Part shown: positions 1-4,973 of the stretch, one piece after another
Layout: the number at the start of each line of letters is the position of its first letter
Position numbering within the stretch: the stretch's first letter is position 1
From: Oscillospiraceae bacterium
GTDB taxonomy: Bacteria; Bacillota; Clostridia; Oscillospirales; Ruminococcaceae
Length of the DNA stretch: 6,027 nucleotides
Direction: 5' to 3'
NCBI GenBank assembly: GCA_018110855.1
Contig: JAGBFZ010000347.1
Coordinates: 1 to 6,027 of the forward strand
Made by a program: the position numbers and the translations under genes
The notes under the pieces: model-generated
Database searches by the model: none
The model's input: only the letters and a program-made list of their open reading frames with translations
Told to the model about the DNA's origin: nothing

Positions 1-1347
1 AGCAGTGCTGTCAACGAGTATAACGCAAATCAGAAGCGAAATGACCGTAAAATTACCGTAAGCTACTATGAGCATCAGTTCGGCAGGGGATATTCCCCGA
101 ATGTTCTAATCTCTGCGAATAAGCGGCACAGCTTTTACGAGGACGTTGTGCAGATCGGCGATATGAAGGACACAGGCGTTGGCACTGTCGATGCGGAAAC
201 GGCAAGGGCTGTGCTGACTGAGTATATGAACGGCTTTGAACAGCGAAATCCGAATTTCAAGGTGTTCTGTGCTGTGCTTCATATGGACGAGGCAACGCCG
301 CATTTGCATATTGACTATGTTCCTATCGGTCACTATTCAAGAGGTATTCCCGTCCAGAACGGCATTGCCCAGGCGTTGAGCGAAATGGGCTTTGGTGTCG
401 GAAAGAACTCTATTGCCCGTTGGCGGCAGTCGGAATATGAGGTGTTAAAAAGTATCTGTATAAGATATGATATTGAGCTTGCCCCGCCGAAAAAATCGGT
501 GGGGAGCAAGTCCGTTGAGCTGTATAAGGAAGAAAAACGGCTTGAAGAAAAGGTTGAAAAGCTTCGTGAAATGGAGCTTGCGGCTGACAGTACCGAAGTG
601 CCTTACAAGAAAAGGCTCATCGGCGGAGGATATATACTGACCGAGCAGGAATATGCGGAGTTTTCGGCAGAAAAGAAGGCTGTTTCCGTTCAGAGGGTAG
701 ATGCTGAGATAAAAGTCCGTGAAGCGGAGGAGTGCACTCGTCAGACCGAATCACGAAGGCTGGTACTCTCGGAGCGTGAAGATGCTTTTGAGAAAAAGAA
801 GGGTACCGAAGAAGAGGAAATTTGGGAGAAAAAGCAGCAGACAGATGTTGCATTGTGGAATGCCCAGCGTTCCGAAAGGCGTGCGGAGGAGCTTGTCAGA
901 GAACAGCAGGAGATAAATGATGTTCTTAGCGATACAAAGGCTCAGCTGCGCAGGGTTACGGCTGAAAATGACCGCAACAAAGCATATAGAGGCGAAAATG
1001 ATCGGCTTAAAAAGGAAATAGCCGATACTGATAAAAAGCACAAAGAAGAAGTCGAGAAATATTCCGTAAAGATAAAAAAACTCACTGAAGATGTTGCTGA
1101 CAGGGAAAGAATCATTTCCGAACAGCAGTCGGGAATAGCTGAGCTTGAAGCACAGATTTCAGCAAAGGACACCATAATCAATAAAAACGAAGATACTATT
1201 AAAACGTGGGAAGGTCTTTATGATAATGCCTGTGCAGTTGGCGAATATGCCTGCAGAAAGCTCGGTCGGGATTTTGACCGTTGTCTTGATATGAAGATAG
1301 ATAATTACCGGTTATCATATATTTTCGGTGATGAACGGAGCAGATAA
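1..1347 (+). CDS. MobV-family relaxase (plasmid mobilization protein), 5' end missing
   Basis: The frame is open from base 1, so the gene starts outside the window; the ATG at 148 is internal. The visible 448 residues end at TAA 1345-1347. Residues 94-103 (window numbering) read HMDEATPHLH, the metal-binding histidine motif of MobV/Pre relaxases, which nick one strand at oriT and stay covalently attached to start conjugal transfer. The preceding residues match the family's N-terminal catalytic domain, although the first motif would lie off the left edge. Residues from about 170 to 430 are rich in Glu, Lys, Arg and Gln and look like a long coiled coil, as is usual for the C-terminal half of these proteins. 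A CHC2 primase frame follows 23 bases later on the same strand, consistent with one transfer operon. The origin of transfer is not visible and probably lies upstream. Confidence 0.88.
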   Translation, partial: SSAVNEYNANQKRNDRKITVSYYEHQFGRGYSPNVLISANKRHSFYEDVVQIGDMKDTGVGTVDAETARAVLTEYMNGFEQRNPNFKVFCAVLHMDEATPHLHIDYVPIGHYSRGIPVQNGIAQALSEMGFGVGKNSIARWRQSEYEVLKSICIRYDIELAPPKKSVGSKSVELYKEEKRLEEKVEKLREMELAADSTEVPYKKRLIGGGYILTEQEYAEFSAEKKAVSVQRVDAEIKVREAEECTRQTESRRLVLSEREDAFEKKKGTEEEEIWEKKQQTDVALWNAQRSERRAEELVREQQEINDVLSDTKAQLRRVTAENDRNKAYRGENDRLKKEIADTDKKHKEEVEKYSVKIKKLTEDVADRERIISEQQSGIAELEAQISAKDTIINKNEDTIKTWEGLYDNACAVGEYACRKLGRDFDRCLDMKIDNYRLSYIFGDERSR

Positions 1348-1370
1348 AGAGAGAAAAGAGAGGATAAAGT

Positions 1371-1685
1371 ATGACAACATTTGAAATCATTAAAGAAAGG
1401 GTGACAGTACCCCGGGCAGCAGAATACTACGGGATAACCTCCCGAAATGGTATGTGCTGCTGCTTTGAACATAATGACAAGCACCCGTCAATGAAGCTGT
1501 ATGAGAAAAATTATCACTGTTTCGGCTGCGGCGCACACGGTGATGTTATTGCTCTTGTGGCAAGCATTTTAGGCATTTCGATGATTGAAGCCGCAAAGCG
1601 TATCAATGCGGATTTTGGGCTTGGGCTTGATGTGGATAAGCCTGTTTCAAGAAATGATATTATTATGATTCACCGCAAAAGGTAG
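1371..1685 (+). CDS. CHC2 zinc-finger (DNA primase-type) protein, cut short by an in-frame TAG
   Basis: The 104 residues start at ATG 1371, preceded by a modest purine-rich ribosome site (GAGAGG, around 1357-1362). The protein is a CHC2 zinc finger of the DnaG N-terminal type, which binds single-stranded template DNA for primer synthesis. Likely zinc ligands are C31, H34, C50 and C53, in the context CFEHNDKHPS and HCFGCGAHGDV, followed by the usual short helices. In similar proteins of clostridial elements the chain continues for about another 100 residues with a helical domain. Here TAG at 1683-1685 stops it, yet the same frame goes on coding protein-like sequence (next entry). The gene is therefore probably a nonsense mutant, although the zinc-finger part could be made on its own. 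It lies between the relaxase and a primase stub, consistent with a role in transferred-strand replication. Confidence 0.8.
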   Translation: MTTFEIIKERVTVPRAAEYYGITSRNGMCCCFEHNDKHPSMKLYEKNYHCFGCGAHGDVIALVASILGISMIEAAKRINADFGLGLDVDKPVSRNDIIMIHRKR

Positions 1686-2003
1686 GAAGAACAGGACTAT
1701 GCCGAATGGGAAAATCACGCTTTTAATGTGTTGTCGGAATATCACAAACTGCTTATCCAATGGCGGAGCAACGCTCCCGAATCGGCAGATGAAATTCCCG
1801 ACAAGCACTTTGTGGAGAGCATAAACACGCTTGATTACTGCGAATACATATTTGACAGCTTTCTGAATGGAAACAAGGACGAAAGATTGCATATGAAAAG
1901 GGAGGTGGAGTGCTTTGAGCAGAGAATTTACGCATACAGACGGGAGTGCATTACCTGTGTGGCTGGGGGAAAAGGAAAAGATAAACGAACCGCTGTTTTG
2001 TGA
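1686..2003 (+). pseudogene. In-frame C-terminal remainder of the CHC2 primase protein after the TAG
   Basis: The frame of the 1371 gene continues past TAG 1683-1685 without a shift to TGA 2001-2003. Its sequence (EEQDYAEWENHAFNVLSEYH and on) resembles the C-terminal helical domain of clostridial CHC2 zinc-finger proteins, as recalled from family knowledge. One base change, for example CAG or AAG to TAG, would explain the break. An ATG at 1728 could allow internal restart, but no good ribosome site precedes it. The last 30 residues overlap the next reading frame, which starts at 1915, by 89 bases. That is longer than a normal operon overlap, so the true end may lie earlier or a small frameshift may exist. 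Readthrough by an amber suppressor is possible but less likely than simple decay. Confidence 0.65.
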
Positions 2004-2088
2004 GGAGCTGCTGAAAGATAAACTGAAAACAGACGGAACGTTAATCCTCGAATTACGTTATGTTTGCGGTTTGATAACGTATATCTGA
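1915..2088 (+). pseudogene. N-terminal stub of a primase/helicase (VirE- or D5-like) family protein
   Basis: A TTG start at 1915-1917 lies 8 bases after a near-perfect ribosome site (AGGGAGGT, 1899-1906). The 57-residue frame begins MSREFTHTDGSALPVWLGEK and soon includes INEPLFCEELL. This resembles the beginning of the large primase/helicase-type protein that follows the CHC2 gene in related clostridial elements. Those proteins are several hundred residues long. Here recognisable sequence fades at about 2025-2045 and the frame ends at TGA 2086-2088. The remainder appears deleted and replaced by the minus-strand gene at 2134-2643. The strong ribosome site suggests the stub could still be translated, but it lacks every catalytic part. 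The family assignment rests on a short stretch and needs a profile search. Confidence 0.55.
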
Positions 2089-2133
2089 TCTGATTGAAAA
2101 TTAGAATTTGGCAGAGATGTAAATCTGAATTTA

Positions 2134-2643
2134 TCATTTATAAATTGCTGCGTAATCTTCCATATCATTGACAGCAATGAACCAATCAAATTTATTAGAG
2201 ACTATGTAAAAGTCTTTGATATAGGTTACATTGCTTAATACATTAATCATCTCATCAATATACCCCTCATATACCCAACCTTCACAAAGTATTAAGAACA
2301 GCTTTTTTTCAAAATCAGGAACTGCATTCTTTATTGCTTTTAAGTATTCAGACCAATTATATGTTCTGAAAAAATTATCAATTATTTCTGCTTGCAACTC
2401 GGGGCGAAAATGCATTAAGTGATTCGGAGGAGATATTTGTGACGCGGAATAATTCTTTCTGTCTGAAAAAGCATAAAAAAACTTTTTAATTATTTCTTCG
2501 TAAGTAGTTTTTGAAAATTCATGAAAACGATTTCTGTCGATGTGTTCTTCTTTGATAATTTCTTCAATGTCATCTCTTATTAAAAAGCGGAATCCCTTAT
2601 TACGATTCTTTTCACGCCATTCATCAATTTCTCGTTGATTCAT
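2134..2643 (-). CDS. Protein of unknown function, possible DUF6756/immunity-like cargo
   Basis: The 169-residue protein is encoded on the opposite strand from all its neighbours. The chosen start is the ATG at 2643-2641, because GAAGGTGG lies just upstream at normal spacing; an ATG 12 codons earlier (2679) has no such site. The stop is TGA at 2136-2134. The protein is charged and largely helical, without a signal peptide or membrane segment, so it is probably cytoplasmic. Its C-terminus (FYIVSNKFDWFIAVNDMED) resembles from memory the DUF6756 group, small proteins often found near polymorphic toxin or defence genes; this match is uncertain. The gene is clearly more AT-rich than the flanking transfer genes and has its own strong promoter at 2705-2733. 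It sits where the primase gene should continue, so it looks like separately acquired cargo. No partner toxin is visible. The function is unknown. Confidence 0.7.
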   Translation of the reverse strand: MNQREIDEWREKNRNKGFRFLIRDDIEEIIKEEHIDRNRFHEFSKTTYEEIIKKFFYAFSDRKNYSASQISPPNHLMHFRPELQAEIIDNFFRTYNWSEYLKAIKNAVPDFEKKLFLILCEGWVYEGYIDEMINVLSNVTYIKDFYIVSNKFDWFIAVNDMEDYAAIYK

Positions 2644-2704
2644 TATTCCACCTTCTTTTGTAAAATTTCGATAAATCAAGCAGTTAAGCTGCCAGATTTA
2701 TTTC

Positions 2705-2733
2705 ATTATACAACAAAGCAGAAATATCGTCAA
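2705..2733 (-). promoter_or_regulatory. Sigma-A promoter of the minus-strand gene
   Basis: Read on the minus strand, a -35 box TTGACG (2733-2728) and a perfect -10 box TATAAT (2710-2705) are 17 bases apart. Transcription would begin near 2698 and leave a leader of about 55 bases before the ATG at 2643. The leader contains a short dyad (GCAG/CTGC, 2680-2692) that could be a weak hairpin or operator. The promoter points only at the 2134-2643 gene, making it an independent transcription unit. Confidence 0.82.
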
Positions 2734-2790
2734 GGGACAATAAGAAAAAAAGGGAAAATAACGTTGGAGGTTTCAAGGGAATACGGACAA

Positions 2791-2807
2791 GCTACACCAT
2801 TTGTAGC
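2791..2807. repeat. Short perfect hairpin upstream of the repeat cluster
   Basis: GCTACA and TGTAGC form a perfect 6-bp inverted repeat around a 5-base loop (CCATT). It has no T-tract, so it is unlikely to be a terminator. It directly precedes the first TACACGCC unit and may be part of the same protein-binding region. Confidence 0.4.
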
Positions 2808-2812
2808 ATAAA

Positions 2813-2904
2813 TACACGCCAAATACACGGCATTTACACACCTTGAATGACGTATTATAGCCGTTTACACGCCTACACGCCACATTTTTTTATTCTATAC
2901 ACGG
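2813..2904. repeat. Left cluster of TACACGCC repeats (iteron- or operator-like)
   Basis: Six copies of an 8-bp unit lie in one orientation: TACACGCC at 2813, TACACGGC at 2824, TACACACC at 2835, TACACGCC at 2866 and at 2874, and TACACGGA at 2898. The first three are spaced 11 bases apart, about one helical turn, so a protein could bind them on one face of the DNA. The last unit merges with the ribosome site (2901-2910) of the 55-residue gene. The cluster has a mirror image at 3121-3199. It may be an operator, a recombinase accessory-site array, or origin iterons; the sequence alone does not decide. Confidence 0.75.
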
Positions 2905-2914
2905 AGGTGATTTT

Positions 2915-3082
2915 ATGGTTATTGAGCTTAACAGAAAAACTGAACACAACATTCCCGAGGAGCAGCTTAACGCTCTTGCAATGAGCTTTTACTATGCTAT
3001 GCTTGAGTATTTTCAGTCCGAAAAGGGACAGGCTGAGTATGCGGAGTTCCTTGAAATGCAGACCGAAAAGCAGGCTGCATAA
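2915..3082 (+). CDS. 55-residue hypothetical protein upstream of the recombinase
   Basis: The start ATG at 2915 follows a strong ribosome site (CGGAGGTGA, 2902-2910) and the frame ends at TAA 3080-3082. The protein begins MVIELNRKTEHNIPEEQLNA and continues as an acidic, probably helical chain, with YYAMLEYFQSEKGQAEYAEF around residues 26-45. No domain is recognised. From memory, similar small proteins occur just upstream of serine recombinases in clostridial elements, which would fit an accessory or directionality role, but this is inference. The gene is neatly enclosed by inverted arms of TACACGCC repeats (2813-2904 and 3121-3199), so its expression or product is likely linked to them. The AT-rich stretch after its stop (about 3091-3120) can form a weak hairpin followed by T-rich sequence. 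No clear promoter was found in the left arm. Confidence 0.75.
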   Translation: MVIELNRKTEHNIPEEQLNALAMSFYYAMLEYFQSEKGQAEYAEFLEMQTEKQAA

Positions 3083-3120
3083 TTTATATTTCAATATATT
3101 ATATATGAATTTCATTTTTA

Positions 3121-3199
3121 GGTGTGTAGGCGTGTAACCCTTTATTTATAGGCATTTAAGGTGTGTATTTGGGTGTGTATTGGGAGTATGGAATGTGTA
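3121..3199. repeat. Right, inverted cluster of the TACACGCC repeats
   Basis: The same unit appears in reverse orientation: GGTGTGTA at 3121, GGCGTGTA at 3129, GGTGTGTA at 3160 and at 3172, and a degenerate copy at 3192. The spacings of 8 and 31 bases between the first three match those between units 5, 4 and 3 of the left cluster, so the two clusters are arms of one imperfect inverted repeat. The best match is TTACACGCCTACACGCC (2865-2881) against the complement of 3121-3137, with one mismatch. The cluster ends about 30 bases before the recombinase -35 box. Confidence 0.75.
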
Positions 3200-3218
3200 G
3201 AAAAAATATTTAATTTAC

Positions 3219-3230
3219 CGCTTTAAAGCG
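3219..3230. promoter_or_regulatory. Perfect 12-bp palindrome abutting the recombinase -35 box
   Basis: CGCTTTAAAGCG is a perfect palindrome ending one base before the -35 hexamer at 3231. This is a suitable place for a dimeric repressor or activator to control recombinase transcription. The binding protein is unknown. Confidence 0.5.
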
Positions 3231-3259
3231 TTGACAAACAGACAGAAATATGATATACT
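3231..3259 (+). promoter_or_regulatory. Sigma-A promoter of the serine recombinase
   Basis: A perfect -35 TTGACA (3231-3236) and a -10 TATACT (3254-3259) are 17 bases apart. Transcription should begin near 3266, giving a leader of about 33 bases with a consensus ribosome site AGGAGG (3286-3291) 7 bases before the ATG at 3299. The near-consensus elements imply strong basal activity, so the upstream palindrome and repeat cluster are plausible brakes. Confidence 0.88.
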
Positions 3260-3298
3260 ACTGTTGACGAGAGGTAAAGCAGAAAAGGAGGAGTTTAA

Positions 3299-4768
3299 AT
3301 GAATGCAGTAATTTATGCTCGATATTCCTGCGACAATCAGCGTGAGGAAAGTATCGAGGGACAGCTTCGTGAATGCAGGGCATTTGCGGAGCGTAATAAT
3401 TATACGCTGATCGACACATATATCGACAGGGCTATGTCTGCGAAAACGGATAATCGTCCCGAATTTCAGAAGATGATCAAGGACAGCGCCAAGGGACAGT
3501 TCAATGCTATCATTGTCTGGAAGTTAGACAGATTTGCCCGTAATCGCTATGACAGCGCACATTACAAGGCTATGCTTCGCAAGAACGGTGTCAAGGTCGT
3601 ATCAGCAACAGAGGTCATTTCAGAGGGCGCAGAGGGAATTATTCTTGAATCGGTGCTTGAAGGATATGCTGAATACTACTCTGCGGAGTTGTCGGAAAAG
3701 GTTATTCGTGGTATGACGGAGAATGCGCTCAAATGTCAGTACAACGGTGGATTCGTTCCCGTTGGATTTAAGATCGACGAGAATAAGCATTATCAGCTTG
3801 ATGAGCTTGTGGCTCCGCTTGTAAAAGAAGCGTTTATGATGTATGTGAACGGAAAGCCTATAAAGGATATTGTGGAGTTTCTGAACAGCCACGGAGTATT
3901 ATCCTCACAGGGCAAGCCGCTGACAAAATCATCGGTTTCGACGATTTTACAGAATCGCAAGTACATAGGGGAGTATCAGTATCGTGATGTTGTTGTTCCC
4001 AATGGTATTCCTGCGGTTATTTCGGACGAGCTTTTTTCACTTGCACAGCAGAGGTTGGAGAAGAACAGGCACGCACCTGCGACTATGAAGGCGGATATCA
4101 AGTACATTCTTTCAACAAAGCTCCGCTGCGGTGACTGCGGTGGAATGATGGTGGGAGAATCGGGGACGAGCAGCACAAACAACAAGGTTTATCACTATTA
4201 CAAGTGTGCAAATGCAAAGAAGCGGAAGTGCGGCAGGAAGGCTCTCCGCAAGGCTGAAATAGAGGATATGGTCATAGAGCGTACTGTTAAAACCGTTATG
4301 AATGATACTATCCTTGACAGCGTTGCAGAGCGTGTGTTTGAGTTTCAGCAGAGAGAAAACACGGTTCTGCCGCTTTTGCAGAATGAGCTTGCAGATGTGG
4401 AAAAGGCAATCGGAAACTTTATGAAGGCTATTGAAATGGGTGTTATTACAGAATCCACAATGGCACGTTTGTCGGAGCTTGAAGCACAGAAAAGCGAAAT
4501 AAAGGTCAAAATCGCAAGGGAAGAGATAAAGTCTGCGGTGCTTTCAAAGGAGCAGATTATGTTCTGGCTTCACAAGATGAAGGACAGCGATATTCTGAAT
4601 GAGGACAACAGAGAACGCATTGTTGACACGTTTATAAATTCGATTTATGTTTATGATGACAGGATTGTTATCAACTACAACTGTCGGGAAGATTCGGACA
4701 CGATTCTTCCCGATAATATGGGGGAGAGTTCGTATTTATCGGTTGTGGGTGAGCCAGTCTGTTTTTAA
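3299..4768 (+). CDS. Large serine recombinase (resolvase/integrase family)
   Basis: The 489-residue protein catalyses site-specific DNA strand exchange for integration and excision through a covalent phosphoserine intermediate. The N-terminal resolvase domain (about 1-145) has the catalytic serine S10 in YARYS, R8, and the second active-site motif LDRFAR with R78 and R81. A recombinase domain follows (about 150-255, including NRKYIGEY). A zinc-ribbon has four cysteines: C277, C280, C303 and C311. A coiled coil lies at about 355-415, the usual C-terminal layout of large serine recombinases. All key residues are present, so it is probably active. The start is fixed by AGGAGG 7 bases upstream and the promoter at 3231-3259. 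The stop codon lies inside the palindrome at 4764-4839. At 489 residues it is at the shorter end of its class. The direction and partner sites are not known. Confidence 0.95.
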   Translation: MNAVIYARYSCDNQREESIEGQLRECRAFAERNNYTLIDTYIDRAMSAKTDNRPEFQKMIKDSAKGQFNAIIVWKLDRFARNRYDSAHYKAMLRKNGVKVVSATEVISEGAEGIILESVLEGYAEYYSAELSEKVIRGMTENALKCQYNGGFVPVGFKIDENKHYQLDELVAPLVKEAFMMYVNGKPIKDIVEFLNSHGVLSSQGKPLTKSSVSTILQNRKYIGEYQYRDVVVPNGIPAVISDELFSLAQQRLEKNRHAPATMKADIKYILSTKLRCGDCGGMMVGESGTSSTNNKVYHYYKCANAKKRKCGRKALRKAEIEDMVIERTVKTVMNDTILDSVAERVFEFQQRENTVLPLLQNELADVEKAIGNFMKAIEMGVITESTMARLSELEAQKSEIKVKIAREEIKSAVLSKEQIMFWLHKMKDSDILNEDNRERIVDTFINSIYVYDDRIVINYNCREDSDTILPDNMGESSYLSVVGEPVCF

Positions 4769-4839
4769 GGCGAACAAGTCAAGAGGTCAGAGAGTAATGT
4801 TTGTTAAACTCTTTAACCTTGAGAAATGTTCGCCTTAAA
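4764..4839. repeat. 76-bp imperfect palindrome at the recombinase 3' end (possible attachment site)
   Basis: Perfect 13-bp arms TTTAAGGCGAACA (4764-4776) and TGTTCGCCTTAAA (4827-4839) enclose a core with the same dyad centre. AGAGAGT (4789-4795) faces ACTCTTT (4808-4814) and GAGGT (4783-4787) faces ACCTT (4816-4820), separated only by symmetric mismatches. The stop codon of the recombinase (4766-4768) is part of the left arm. As RNA it would fold into a long stem with a 12-base loop. As DNA, its dyad form and place next to a large serine recombinase fit an attachment or recombination site. It lacks a good T-tract, so a terminator role alone is less convincing. Confidence 0.7.
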
Positions 4840-4848
4840 TCGTTTATT
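4819..4848 (+). promoter_or_regulatory. Candidate promoter for the sigma4-alphaCTD/repA unit
   Basis: TTGAGA (4819-4824, five of six matches to the -35 consensus) and TTTATT (4843-4848, four of six to the -10) are 18 bases apart. It would start transcription near 4855, ahead of the attenuator-like leader. It is the best candidate seen between the recombinase and the leader but is weak. Its -35 box lies in the right half of the palindrome. Confidence 0.3.
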
Positions 4849-4888
4849 TACGTCATTTCTCGGCTTAACTGCAAGAGTAGTTTATATT

Positions 4889-4948
4889 TGTATGGAAGCA
4901 GGGCTTCCGTATGCTTACGATAATGTAAGTGTACGGAAGCCCTTTTTT
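4889..4948 (+). promoter_or_regulatory. Attenuator-like leader with two mutually exclusive hairpins
   Basis: Three segments interact. Segment 1 is GTATGGAAGC (4890-4899), segment 2 is GCTTCCGTAT (4903-4912) and segment 3 is GTACGGAAGC (4931-4940). Segments 1 and 3 are nearly the same, and both can pair with segment 2. Pairing 1:2 gives a hairpin of about 11 bp with a 3-base loop (4889-4913); pairing 2:3 gives the terminator at 4900-4948. This is the architecture of transcription attenuators, including those controlling rep genes of the Gram-positive plasmids pT181 and pIP501 through antisense RNA. Only 25 bases separate the T-tract from the next ATG, leaving no space for a promoter, so the sigma4-alphaCTD/repA transcript must cross this site. 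Confidence 0.65.
4900..4948 (+). terminator. Rho-independent terminator in the leader of the sigma4-alphaCTD gene
   Basis: A stem of about 19 bp pairs AGGGCTTCCGTATGCTTAC (4900-4918) with 4925-4943, with two G-U wobbles and a 6-base loop (GATAAT). It is followed at once by six T residues (4943-4948). It would stop transcripts from the recombinase and, in the alternative reading, act as the terminator half of the attenuator. Confidence 0.9.
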
Positions 4949-4973
4949 GTTGCCCAATGAAAGGAGAACAACG

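Noticed and set aside
106..1390. Several minus-strand and alternate-frame open frames of 60-96 codons across the relaxase gene
   Set aside because: They are antisense or out-of-frame shadows of the relaxase with no ribosome sites or recognisable protein features.
2055..2080. 7-bp inverted repeat ACGTTAT/ATAACGT with a 12-base loop near the primase break point
   Set aside because: Short, no T-tract on either strand and no target duplication seen; may be chance.
2641..2811. Open plus-strand frame ending VSREYGQATPFVA at TAA 2809-2811, perhaps the 3' remnant of the lost primase
   Set aside because: It has no start, runs across the minus-strand promoter, and only its last 20 or so codons look protein-like. 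No family match can be claimed by eye.
3091..3120. AT-rich hairpin after the 55-residue gene as a terminator
   Set aside because: Pairing is almost only A-T and the following T-run is interrupted; too weak to list as a terminator.
4764..4839. Miniature transposable element with 13-bp terminal repeats
   Set aside because: No flanking target duplication is visible and the left arm contains the recombinase stop codon; an attachment site or structured 3' end fits better.
4929..4973. Upstream GTG start extending the sigma4-alphaCTD protein by 15 residues
   Set aside because: It lies inside the terminator stem without a ribosome site, whereas ATG 4974 has AAAGGAG at ideal spacing.
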